Positions 22,025-33,349 of a stretch of 64,000 nt of DNA are shown here, one piece after another (the stretch's first letter is position 1; each line of letters begins with the position of its first letter). The translations under genes and the position numbers were made by a program. Location: contig NW_004624732.1 in the NCBI RefSeq assembly GCF_000247695.1, positions 44,325,676-44,389,675 on the forward strand. Reading direction: 5' to 3'. The notes beneath the pieces were generated by a model. It was not told the DNA's origin. It ran no database searches and worked only from the letters and a program-made list of their open reading frames with translations. Source of the stretch: Heterocephalus glaber. Taxonomy: Eukaryota; Chordata; Mammalia; Rodentia; Bathyergidae.

Positions 22025-23140
22025 AAATAGTTCCTAAACTTACTGATGGATGTTGTGGACCAATTCATCGGTGGAAAGGAGCTCCTCAGAAATTTAGAGA
22101 CAATGCTATGATCAGACAAGAAACAAAATGACATAAATAATCCCATCAGATGTATTTATATTCATTTCTATTCTCACTAAAATATTTTTGTATGAAGTTT
22201 TATTTATTGATAGGTTTATAATAATTCATGCTCATGGTAGTCACAGAGTGTAGTGTGTAGTGTGTAGAATCAGCGACTACCATGTGCCATTTCATTTGCA
22301 GTAAGATACAACTCTTCTAAGGGCTTAGTGTAGTAGTGTCCAGCCTATAAGTAGGTGCTCAGTAAATGCTTATAGAAATAAGACACATAGTAAACAACGT
22401 GAGTTGTTTATAATAAGATTAGAGAAAGATCCTATCTCAAAATGCCATCATTATAAAGGGACATTACCCTTAAATATTTTAATTAGGTATGTTACAGGAA
22501 TCTTGGGAATTCTACCATGTACAGGTGTTCTGCCGTTTTTTCCCACTAGCCAATTTCTTGAAACACATTCCCATGACTTCAGTCCTTATCATTTCCGGGT
22601 ATCTTGAAGAAAAATAAAATCAATGACTTGTTAAATGTGGAGAAATAAAAGAGTGAAAAATGAGGCAAAAGGAACAAAACAATGCTCTGATTCTGGTTAG
22701 GATACAGTTTGCCATTGTTGTTGCAAGACCAATTTTAGTACTGACTTTCCCTCCTACTCTATCCTGAAAGCAGACAATTGTTACCATAAGATAAAGACTG
22801 CAACTCACAGGTCGTAAGCTCACCAAATTATAAACAGCCAGCAAGTTCTCCAAACAGATTACTATCGTGCATGATGAGCTAGTTTGAAAAAAATCCATGT
22901 TCCTTTTAATAATCTAATATTTTATTTGAAATGATAAAGCATTCAAAATCATTTAACTTACCTGACTAAGTTAAAAAGCAGCGATGAAATATTTTGGGTT
23001 TTCAAAGCAAGAGGCATCATTTTGGACCAGAAAAGAACAACCAAAACCAAAATAAAGCAAATTCAAAAAAGAAAAACCAAAAAGTGGTCAGCCATCTAGC
23101 ATACACATGGAAATATGGAGCACTTCAATGTTCACGTGTT
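22025..23140. other. Unique non-coding sequence
   Basis: No exon recognised. It contains a small GTGTAGT tandem at 22247-22266 and a MIR-tail-like GTAGGTGCTCAGTAAATGC near 22350-22370. The rest is AT-rich background leading up to the candidate enhancer at 23150. Confidence 0.35.
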
Positions 23141-23149
23141 TCCAAGAAG

Positions 23150-23620
23150 TTCTAAGCTATTCATGTTCCCTAGGCTCATCCCACCGGCAGTGCCGCCCCT
23201 GTCAGAAATATAATGGCTTGTCTTTGAGAGGCTGCCCTGTGCTTGTAACACTCACAGGTTTTCTTTCCCCCCAAATTTGAGCAGAGGCACTTTTCCTTTC
23301 TAAAGAGCAGCATCTGGCCTCTTCGTGCGCTCATTTGCATGCCAATACTGGATTGCTCTCCGAGCGCACAGCTATTTAATAGTGGTGCTGGTGTCCGAGC
23401 TTTGGGAACAAACCAAATGGTTTGGGTGTGCTTTTGTGTGCAGTGCGGGTCGTTGCTACAGTGTGCTTATTAAGAATAGTACACATTCATTATAACAAGA
23501 TTGCTCTTTTGCTCAGGGGCCATCACAGCGCATTCTGTAAATGAATTAACAGTAGCATGCATTTGTGTATTATGGGCCCAGAAGATGCATTTGTTTATTA
23601 AATAAATCTGCAACACAGAA
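23150..23620. promoter_or_regulatory. Strong candidate conserved developmental enhancer
   Basis: Base texture changes sharply here: several CpGs survive (CGTGCGC, CCGAGCGCAC, GTCCGAGC, GCGGGTCG) in a window where CpG is otherwise scarce, and no repeat is recognisable. Motifs include a perfect POU octamer ATTTGCAT (23333-23340) overlapping GCCAAT, an E-box CATCTG (23311-23316), a MEF2-like CTATTTAATAG (23372-23382), and a forkhead-like TGTTTATTAA with homeodomain TTAATT/ATTA words near 23540-23600. No open frame of note crosses it, arguing against an exon. Enhancer function is inferred. Confidence 0.5.
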
Positions 23621-24949
23621 AGTATAGTTGAAAAAAATCAAGAAAATAATCAGTGCGCATGTACAGTAGTTATTTGGGTTTTTTTCTTTGAAACTTCAAC
23701 ATCTTGGCGAGTTTTCCTCCTTTGTTTCTTTTAAAATCAGAGATCACAGGCCACACAACAGACAAATAGCTTGCAGAAACTGATATAAGAAAATAGAAGC
23801 TAAATTTAAGTTACAAAAGCACAAACCATTTCAGGAGTTGTATTATAAATAATCCCCCTAACTTTTAAATGATTTAATATTATACTTCCTTTGTTTTCAT
23901 ATAAATTATTTTGTTTTTCTTAAAATAGTTTTCTCTAAAAATTATTTTACATACTTTTTATTTTTGTGTAAAATTTAACTTTTATTACATGTATAATCTT
24001 TCCTAGTGAACTTTGTTTTATTTTGAGGTATCAGCTCTGCTTTTTGGGTATGCAGTTAATATTGATCTATTTCCAACCTTGCAGCCCAGATGCGGTAATA
24101 CAAATACATTGATAAACATGAGTCAGTTTTTTGGATTTTATTACAGTTAACTAATGATTTTCTAAAGCCCAATGGCAGTTCACTGTTTCATTGGGAACTC
24201 AGAATATGTTTTTAGATATGGTTCTTCTCTATTTCTTTCCATTTATCTGTTGCACCTTCCTAGTTTTAATATGTAACCTGATATGTCGAACACTTAAGGA
24301 ATAATGGAAAGAAAGCAGAATATTTAAAAATATGAAATGCTGAAAGAATCTAAAACCTCAGCACGGGTAGTAGGAAGTCTGTTAAAATAAACCAAGCAAA
24401 CAAGGAAAGAAGAAACAGTCATATTCCCAAATTTTAAAAATTCACTTTATTAGAATAATGAATGTTTTTAAAAAAGATAAATTGATTTTCTATTTGATTT
24501 CTTGAAACCTTCCTGTAAAATTCAGGGTACTAAGTGAAAATCATCAAAATATATTAGGAAAAGCTTGGTAGGAAGACTGGCTTAGGAGTTCATAGATTTT
24601 AGCTTAGCAAAAGATCTGTGACATTATTTAAAAATACCCGGTTAATTAGTACATAGGCAATAGAGCAAAGTATGTTTTATAAGAAACGTGACAGGGCTTA
24701 TACAAGATATTCCATATGCAGCAAAAATACATAGCTGTTTGAAGTAGGATAGTGCTTTTCTCCCACATGGAAATTTAAATACTCACCATTTTGTCCTTAA
24801 AGAAGTAATATTCAGTTCTGCTACGTATTGAAAAAAGAAAACCTTCCATTATAAAATTGATTTAATAATTATGACGGGAAAAAAGAAAATATTTGAAACC
24901 CACTTTCTTTCCTTTCATCTTTTTTTTAAGCTCTATTTTTCCAGAGCAT
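23621..24949. other. AT-rich unique sequence between candidate enhancers
   Basis: No gene and no clear mobile element recognised. A TGAGTCA (AP-1) word lies at 24119-24125. Confidence 0.35.
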
Positions 24950-25180
24950 TTTATTTATTCTGCTGCAGCTTTTAGAGAGGCCAGCCAATCAGAAAGTCTG
25001 TAAAGGGCCCAGGCCCAGGCTCAGTGCTGAGCTCCAAATGCGATTCCAGTCCTGACAGGGGGATTATAGGAAACAGATGACTTACGCTTCTAATTTGTGG
25101 CCTTAAATTGCAAACAGAATTTCAGGAGTCGAGCAGAGTAATAAATGGCAATAGAAAAAGCCACACACAGCCAAATCAGT
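24950..25180. promoter_or_regulatory. Candidate conserved enhancer block
   Basis: This repeat-free segment is richer in GC than its neighbours. It carries AGCCAATCAG (CCAAT/NFY or homeodomain), GGGCCCAGGCCCAGGC, TGACAG (MEIS/TGIF) at 25053-25058 immediately followed by GGATTA (OTX/PITX) at 25061-25066, and CAGATG (E-box) at 25074-25079. The tight TGACAG-GGATTA-CAGATG cluster within 27 bp is the main reason for the call. Function is inferred. Confidence 0.42.
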
Positions 25181-26083
25181 ATGTGGTGGTTGTAGGTTAA
25201 ACTAAATGGGAAGAGACAGGTTATGATGGTTCAGTGTATTACAGAGAAGAAAGTCTTAAATTACTAGTGCTGAGAGGTATTGCTCCATGGCAGACAGTAT
25301 TGCATTGTGTAGTCTACAGATATCACAAGCAGAACAATAAAAAACCAGGTTTAACATAGAACCTGTTGCTAGAGGAATCTGGGTTTTTTTTCTTCTTTTA
25401 GAAATGGATCCAGTGTTTTATGTTTGTTTTGACCTCTGCTGTATACTTGGCCCCTTAACATCTGTTTTCTACTGTTGCCGTTTTTCACACCAAATTAAAT
25501 GTCGAGGAGTCAGATAAAATAAGTTCAAAATATGTCCAAATTATTTTTGTTGACTTCCAACAAATGTCTTGGTTACTCTTTTCACACAGAATGATACCAT
25601 TTAAATTCCAACATAGAAAATCATTTTCCTTTCAACATTTTAAGACCAAAGAAAGGAATTTTGAGGTGTAGTTAAACTCAGGAAATATTGCATTGGCCTT
25701 TTTGGTAACTTGTATGACTATTTCAGACTTGCTATAAGGCTATTCCATCATATAAAGTTATGCACATTTGTTGGATAAAAGTTCCAGGAAAATTGTTTAA
25801 CAGCAGCATATAAAAAGTGATTATTCAGAGCTGCTTCACACTATAAATACCAGTTAGAATAAAAAAAGGTTTATCATGTATAAACTAATATGTATATGTT
25901 TACCTTCATATTTTTTACATATGTGCGTTTGTGTATGCATATAAATGTGACATATGGTATAAGAGCTAGAATGATAATGACTTCTTTTTTAAGAATTCTG
26001 ACAATCATAAGTCTATGGTATGAAGATAAATAATGGCACTGCCTTTTCAACTTCAGTAGATTTTTTTCATCTGCTGCCTTTCT
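25181..26083. other. Unique non-coding sequence
   Basis: No gene or recognisable repeat. AT-rich with scattered homopolymer runs. Confidence 0.35.
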
Positions 26084-26181
26084 CTCTCTCTCTTTTTTTT
26101 TCAGGTACTGGGGATTGAACTCAGGACCTTGTGTTTTGCGATGCAGACGCGGTGCCACTGAGCTAAATCCCCAGCCCCTTG
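26084..26181 (-). mobile_element. ID SINE
   Basis: Reverse ID element: a (CT)n then T-run tail side, GGTACTGGGGATTGAACTCA and the A-box side CCACTGAGCTAAATCCCCAG. Flanking copies of GCTGCCTTTCT (26073-26083 and 26182-26192) give the target duplication. The tail now contains a short CT microsatellite. Confidence 0.88.
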
Positions 26182-26192
26182 GCTGCCTTTCT

Positions 26193-28917
26193 TTGACAAC
26201 ACTTTTTTTTAAAGATCTAATGGATCTATCTGGGATTGGCAACTAATTCATGATAAAGACGGATTAAAAATATTATCCACATCTTATATTATTTATTGCC
26301 TATATATCAAAATCATACCCTCTTAGTGAATGATAGAAACAGTGCTAACTGCAGACCTCCGTGCTGTGATGGAAGTCATTGAGAATCTACAATTTTTCTC
26401 CTATTGTCTTTATGAACAAGAAATCCATCACACTGAAATGTGGATCTTTTAAATTATTATACTAACTTTACGCTTGAACCATTTATTTTATATGCTGAAG
26501 AAAACCTATTATCTGATGGGCAACCTGGAGAAAAAGAAATAATTTTTATTGTGATGTTAAGCAAGTCTGGTGATAATCATTGAAGATGACTAAATTTTTA
26601 TGAATCACTTGCAAAAATTATGCTTGTTAGGACCACTTTATATTCTGTGTCATGGTAATATTCATGTAGGATATTGATAGCCTTTTTTAGAGGGTATTTT
26701 TTTTTTTAAATCACCTGGCAAAAAAGAGAAAACAAACCTTAGTTGAAAGCTTTTGTTTCTAACATAGAAACCTCTTTTCATGCCTGTCCCTTTTCGCTCT
26801 CTTTTTTAAAGAAATGCTCAATTATTATTTGTGTTGTAGTGGGAAGACTGGGTCTCTATAGGGCCAGGACCTTTTCAAAGAGGAGATAGCTTTTGTTTTT
26901 GTACCCCATCAACACTGATCACCTAATTAAATCTGATATCTCTGGCTGAAGCAAAATGATTTATAATCGTTCTTTGGAGTTTACTAATTAGTTTTGATGT
27001 CTTTTGTGTGGTAAATGTGGTGATATTTTTGTAAAATTGGACTGAAAAAAAGAGGAGGTAAAATGTACCCTCACAAATGGTGGGAAAGAGGAGAGGTGAC
27101 AGGGAGGGTAACCTACTAGGACCAAACCCTAAAGTAAGGTGTAGTTTCAGTGAGAGAGCTTGCAGGCCCGCATCATTCATTAGTTGAGATCATCAAGCAG
27201 ATCTGAACTGGAAAAAGGCTTTCTGTCACATGTAGGCCTAGGCGACTGTCAGGGACCAGATTCTACACCTTGATCAGCCCAAGGCACTGACACCATTTTC
27301 TTTAACAAACACCAACAGTCTTTTATTTTCTCCTTCATTTTAACATTTCTCAGGGGTTGGATTCCCTTTCTTCTCCTGCGATGTAGAGAGAAAAGGGAGC
27401 TTGTTAACTTGCTTAGATATTTTGACTGTGGATGCTCTTTGGCCACTTGCCTGTGGTAACAGTGTCAAAGAATAACTTGGTATAATTGCTATATTTGCAG
27501 TCAGAAGAGTGTTCTGTCTTTATGTTCAAGCTGCTGAATAAAAGGGAAATCTCATTTTGGAAAATGCTGCAAATTATTCTCAAAGTTTAGGTGAAATTCA
27601 ATGTGTGACATACGTAGTATGCCCTGTGTTCAGTGCCAATATACAGAAGAATAAAACAAGTATTTTAACTATGTTGATTAAAAACTGGTAAATAAATGCC
27701 TGTGTTTGTTATGTTGAGATTGGATAAAGACAAAATAACACAACTGGGCTCTTTATAATTTAAAAAGTAACTGCAAAGCATTATAATCTTTCATTAATTA
27801 TCCACTGAGTTAAAATTTATATATAACATGGATTACAAGTGATAATATTTGATGTACTACCATATAACAGAGACATGCATAATTTAGAGACATTAGGAAT
27901 GTGCATTCTGTAGGTGAGAATTAAGATTATAGTGGAAACATCCTATTGATAGAAGGAGATGGCAAGCCCAAACTATTTTCTTTATAAAACACAGCTTAAA
28001 CCTAATAGAGTTATATTTGCTTTGTATTTGGTATATTTCCAGAGAGTTGTTACAGTAGGGAAAAACTGGAAAATGGGATTTGTGGGGTCTTTGCCCATAA
28101 TACACTGCAATATGAAATGTGAGGCAAACAGTAATGGATGACAGAAAAAAATGGATATTCCTCTGGCCTTTTCCATGCAAGATTCATGTGTGCACATCTT
28201 CAGGGATGAAACTTACAGAATGTGTGCCAGCTACACATTACATCACACTGCTGGGCACCAGGCTGCCTATGCTGGCATTCCTTAGTCTGAGAAATACGAT
28301 CCTTCCTGTTAGGTAGAACCTCCTGGTGTCTCACAAATAGTACAAAACTCCGTGCCGCTGACAGGTAATGACTTGCAATTAGCATGGCAGGCAGGTAATG
28401 ACTTGAAATCACTTGCCAATTATTTTTGCCCATTTGCTCTGTTGCAAAGTCATAGGGGGCTGTGAGGATGCAAACAGAGAAAAGAGGAAGGGACACAACC
28501 CAGGAATCTCTTTCTAAGTGGCCTTTCTCTGCCATTTGTTTCTTATTTTACCCCCAGGTTCTCCTTGAGTGGCTCCAAAGAGGCATAGAGAATTGGCAGG
28601 TTGTTTTACCTGCCTGCTGCTCTTACTGGGAGAGATGATGCCTACTGAGAAAGTCTACAATGTTTTGGAAGCAAACCAACCTTCTCAGATTCTGCCTCTA
28701 TACTAGACAATTGAGGTCCAGATAACAAAGGCAGTTTATCGTGTTTGAAAAGAGCAATGAATTGCTCAAAGCCAGATTTTATTTCTCTGTTATGGCCTAC
28801 TTTTTTTCTTTTCCCTGAGCTTTTCCCAACTTCACGGAGAGCTGTTGATACTAAAGCAAGAAAAATTGAGAAAACTAAAGGTAGCCCACCTCTCTAAGGA
28901 TCCCACAAATGCTTTAG
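26193..28917. other. Unique non-coding sequence
   Basis: No exon recognised. A partial direct repeat of CAGGTAATGACTTG occurs at 28362-28375 and 28392-28405 (30-bp period). Short overlapping frames at 27893-28535 lack any domain or codon pattern that I would trust. Confidence 0.35.
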
Positions 28918-28951
28918 ACACACACACATACACACACACTATATATATATG
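28918..28951. repeat. CA/TA dinucleotide repeat
   Basis: An imperfect (CA)n run passes directly into an (TA)n run, a common compound microsatellite. Confidence 0.85.
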
Positions 28952-29589
28952 TCAAGTAAGTAACATAATTCCACATATTAAGAGCTGGGTAGGAAGGATG
29001 GAAGTGAGGGTGAGCTGGAGAATGTGTGGCTTCTTTAAATTGGAGGGACCTCTATTCTCCAACCAACAGCCACATAAAGATCCAAGGTGGCTAGATTTTC
29101 TAAATTCTTAAGAAGAGTCATAAATCTAGAATTTTATGTGAAAATATCTAAATTTTAAAGCATTGATGGGAGGGGCCTTTTGTGTTGATGAAACAAAACC
29201 AGTGTGGTAGATGATCATCTCTATTTTAAATTGTATTTTTCTACTTCCCGTCACCTTTTGTTGTAATCTCAGTAGATCATTAAAGAGGGGGAGAAAAACA
29301 GGGACAACTTAAATATTAAACAAGTGTAAGTTTATTTTTACAAGTTTATTTTTTTGTGTGATTATTATGTCCAAATATTTGGAAAAGAATATTTTAGGAA
29401 ATGTTCCCCTACAAGGTCTGCCTGGTTATAAAATTTCCTTCAATGCTGAGTGCTGCCTTAGGCCAACACTATGGATTTCTTGCAAAGATTCTTTTAGAGG
29501 AGAACCTCTCTGGGCTTGGAATGGTGGGTCAATTAAGTTATTATTGAGGAGAATAATTGAAGCAACCTTTTCTCAGGCCACCAGTCTAC

Positions 29590-29765
29590 AGGTTTCAAGA
29601 AACACAGTTTAGGAGCCACAAAGGTCTAGATTCCATTAAATTTGGGCTTGGACTCTGACTACTTAGCACTACTATGTCACTGAGCTAGATACTCCATTTC
29701 TTTTTGGGTGAAATAAGAGTAATGTAACTATCTTGTAGGATTATGGCCAGAATTAGAGAAAATTG
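29590..29765 (-). repeat. MIR SINE, reverse
   Basis: GGCTTGGACTCTGACTACTT, then CTATGTCACTGAGCTAGATA, CTCCATTTCTTTTTGGGTG and TATCTTGTAGGATTATGG read as the reversed MIR core and tail. Diverged. Confidence 0.65.
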
Positions 29766-31149
29766 CTCAAATTATTTCCTTTACTAATCTTTTATATATC
29801 ACAGAAGAATAATTTCAGCCATAGGACTTGATAGTTCATACTTCACGTTTACGTTTATGGGAATTCAAACCTCTCCTTATAAGCTTTTCCGGAATCATTA
29901 AAGAGAATTAGTAAGCAGTCTCTGTAAATATCATTTTCAGTTTACATCATCAGATAAAATCACATTTTGACATTTACAATACTAAAACAACAATGGGATC
30001 TATTTTCAAAAAAAGCATATTAGAGAGTTAATCAGAAAAAAAAAGTGAACCTAGCTTTTCAACGTAAAGTGTGAAGGGAAACTTGCCATCCTTTGATTTT
30101 TGGGGCTTAGCCTATTAGACAAAATGATAGGAGTTATTTTTTAAAACACAGGGCTATTGTTCTTTTACATACAAGTAAGAACTTCATCCAGCATATGAGC
30201 ATCACTAGAGAGTAGCTTAGGATTTATTAGGTTTGTATGACAGTGACAGCAATAAGTGGAGCTGGTCACTCTACTGTGCCTGCCAAGGGATGGAGGAAAA
30301 GAACTCTCACAGATGTCTCATAGAGAACCAGAGTTTACAAGTGACCCAGCAAGGCCCTAAAACAAGTCTACACTGTGGGTTATTTTTACACAATTACTGC
30401 AATTTTAGAAGAGAAATTTCTAGCTATATTATGTCAAACTACAAGATTATTTGCTTGTTAGGTTTTTCCTTTTTCTTTTTGAGAGGGAGGCAGTAATATA
30501 AGTACTAAAATCCAGTCCCACAAAAAACAAAAAGCAAAAAACTTTGTTCTCCAACTGACAGAAAAAATTGAATCTATGTGAAGGCAAAGGTGCATTGGAC
30601 CTAATTTGTACTTTTTTCCCCAATGCATTTTATGAATACCTTTGTCTTCTTTCTAATTGTCATAAATTTTGTAAAAACTCTTTATAAGAAAAAAAGAATA
30701 AAATTAGTTTCACATTTAGCTACTAGCTTCCAGTTTTTAGATTTTGTTTGTTCAGTTGCATATGAAAAAGTCAACTAAAGTTTTTTGAAGTTTTTCTTCT
30801 CAGAGTAAAATAAATTTAGCACCTAAATTGTTTGAAGATTCAATTTAACTTAGAATAGGCAAAACCAAGCTATAGGTATAGAAACCTTAAACTATTACCT
30901 AGGGATGTATCTGTTGTATTTCTTGTGCTATATAAAGATAAGAAAAATTATATTTTTTTATTAAAGTATTTCTTTCTGAAATACCCTACTATACAGATGG
31001 TACCTAAAATACTATGTTTTGCTCATAGTCTAATCCCTCAGGTCCTGAAGTGTTATTTGTCCTCCTCATTTATTTGCTTTTATGTGTGTTTCTCTAAATA
31101 TTAAGTAGAATATTAAATGATAATTTCATTTTCTATAATGTAGGAGTCT
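29766..31149. other. AT-rich unique sequence
   Basis: Nothing gene-like. Long A/T runs. A short frame at 30233-30496 has no recognisable domain. Confidence 0.35.
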
Positions 31150-31680
31150 AATAAAATTTACACTGAAAAATCCAAACACACATTATGAACGATTGAATGC
31201 AAAAAATTGCAATTGTTACGTACTTTATCAGCATGAAAATGAAAAGATAGCCCATCATAACTAATTATAACCATCAGGTCTTTGTTGCCACTGGAAAAAA
31301 ATCCCTTGCGGTCAAATTGACTGTTTTGGTAAGGAACCAGAATTTTCTATTATAATTTGTGAAAATGTAAAAACTAGACAAAATGATATCACACTTTAAA
31401 AAAAGTTAAAAAATCATTTACACTGGCTTTTTATAAAAGCTTCTGGCAGTTTTTGCAGTTTCTGTAATTGAATTATTTTCTTTTAAAGAGCTAGGCTTAG
31501 TGGGGCTAGGGTGGTAAGCAGTGGGTGGAGGGAGAGGAAAGCTCAAAAGCACACATATAAATTGTCTTAATTTCCAAGAAGCGTGGGCCTGACGATCACT
31601 TAAGACAATGTAGTTGATACGGCTGTCAGAACGAACTCCGTTCAGAGGAGTGTTTTTATAGAATATCATTGTGACACTTC
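31150..31680. promoter_or_regulatory. Possible regulatory segment with inverted repeat
   Basis: Repeat-free, with homeodomain-type words (AACTAATTATAACC near 31259-31272), GTTACGTACTTT near 31215-31226, and at its right side a perfect 10-bp inverted repeat (31561-31570 and 31600-31609) around a CpG-bearing loop. A weak call based on texture only. Confidence 0.3.
31561..31609. repeat. Perfect inverted repeat, 10-bp arms
   Basis: ATTGTCTTAA at 31561-31570 is exactly matched in reverse complement by TTAAGACAAT at 31600-31609, across a 29-base GC-richer spacer. The arms could form a hairpin or serve as paired binding sites. Confidence 0.75.
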
Positions 31681-32390
31681 ACTCAGATGGATGTCTTTAG
31701 TAGTATTTGATTAATGTAATGTAATAAAAGAGATGCACACTAAAGTGTCTGTACATGTCTTGTTAAGTATGTTTGATTCATTATATGTGGTTCTCAGTTC
31801 TTTCCTCTTTCCGCAGTTCATTTTTTATCATTTCAATAATATATCTATAAATATGAAAAAGTTGGCACTTTCAAAGTCTTTGACATATATAGCTATTAAT
31901 TCATAACTCTAAAAAATTGTATCTTTCAACCTGTCATTTTAAAGCTTGTAGAGTTTATTACAGTAAGTAACCTGTGTTAGAAATTAGATTTTGAACTTTA
32001 GCAAGAAGATAAATAAGCTCCTGAACCTAAAAGTTAAAAGATACCTAGACCTAATCCTGAAGTAGAATTACATGAAAAGTTTACATATTGAAGATTATAA
32101 TTTTAAACTCTCTGTAGTTTAAACATTGTGGTTTATATTGGTTATTAGTTTCCAATTTATTTTGTTTTCCAGCTCTAGATGCCAAATACAGGACAAACTT
32201 GTAGTACACAGAGCTTTTCAAATACAGTTCTTTGATTATCCTTGTTGGGATGTTTTGATAAGATAAACTTCATGGTTTATATATCAACTACATAGATAGT
32301 TAAGTAAAGATACCCTGAAGGCTAAAAATAGCAGCACTTACTTGTGCATACTTTTTAGGTATTACTATTTTAACAACAGTAAGATTTTTT
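31681..32390. other. AT-rich unique sequence
   Basis: No gene or repeat that I can support. Confidence 0.35.
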
Positions 32391-32394
32391 TCTT

Positions 32395-32514
32395 TGACAT
32401 GGTGTGTGGGCTCTGTTGCTTGGGCTGGTCTTGAACTCCTAAGCTCAAGTAATCAACCTACTTTCACCGCTGAGGCCTGGGGCTACAGGAGCTTGCTACT
32501 CTACCCGTCTAGCA
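32395..32514 (-). repeat. B1/7SL-type SINE, old
   Basis: In reverse: GGCTCTGTTGCTTGGGCTGG, then TCTTGAACTCCTAAGCTCAA, and CTGAGGCCTGGGGCTACAGG, in the order of a 7SL-derived SINE (GTTGCCCAGGCTGG, CTCCTGGGCTCAAG, TGGGACTACAGG). It lacks a poly-A tail side, so it is an old or truncated copy. Confidence 0.65.
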
Positions 32515-32524
32515 AGAGTAAGCT

Positions 32525-32665
32525 CTTTACTGCAGATGGTATTTTATTTGCATTTTACTGATGAGAAATTTGAGCAGGGAGTAACATCCCCAGGATCACC
32601 CACATGCTAAGTCTAAGAGCTGGGCTTATAACTCAGCAGTCTGACTCTGGCTCCTCTGGTCTCCT
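32525..32665 (+). repeat. MIR SINE
   Basis: CATTTTACTGATGAGAAATT, then GGAGTAACATCCCCAGGATC, ACCCACATGCTAAGTCTAAG and CAGTCTGACTCTGGCTC follow the MIR core very well. Confidence 0.82.
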
Positions 32666-32669
32666 TTAA

Positions 32670-33240
32670 GAGATCTAAACTGTAGTATTGCTTTCTTGAG
32701 TCATTTGGTCTGGCTTCATACCCTTTACTGCATCGGTAACAGCATGGTGCTCTTACTTCTTATGTTCCTTTCCTTGGTTCAATTAAGAAAATCATGGCCA
32801 GGCATCGGGAGGCTAAGTCCAAACTGCACCACGCACCGAACTCTGACTCACAGATGGTTTGGGGATTTGGGGTGCCAGGCTAACATATCATGTGTGGATA
32901 GGTTTGTGGCAGGGGCCGAGGGTGAGACTTGAAGACATGGTTTCTGTTGGAACCTCACAGTGCTCTGGGTGACTCATGTGCACTCGACAGCAGAGTCATG
33001 AGCCATCTACACACACCCAATATCAGCTTCATGCTGAGGCTAGTCTCCCACAGCCACTACAGCACTCTCTCTTTAAAAAGTAAAGAGCTTATTTTAGCTT
33101 TTTTCTTTAACTGGAGGAGCATGAAAGTGAACTAAAGAACAAACAGCTCTAAAGAACTGCTATCCCCTTCCTGGGACAACTGTTGCTCCCTCTAATCTAA
33201 GAAAGACACTAGGATGGTACTTCCCTCTCTTTTGCCTCCT
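32670..33240. other. Unique non-coding sequence
   Basis: No gene recognised. Short frames at 32696-33135 have no domain signal. Confidence 0.35.
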
Positions 33241-33244
33241 GAAA

Positions 33245-33348
33245 GGAATGGGCTTTGGGGTCAGACAGACCCTGGCCTAGGTCTGAGCCATGTCCTCAAT
33301 GCCTCTGAGACTGTAGGCCATCCACTTATTAGTGTTGGACTTATTGCA
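33245..33348 (-). repeat. MIR SINE, reverse
   Basis: GGGCTTTGGGGTCAGACAGA, then CCTAGGTCTGAGCCATGTCC and CAATGCCTCTGAGACTG read as the reversed MIR 3' half. Confidence 0.65.
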
Positions 33349-33349
33349 G

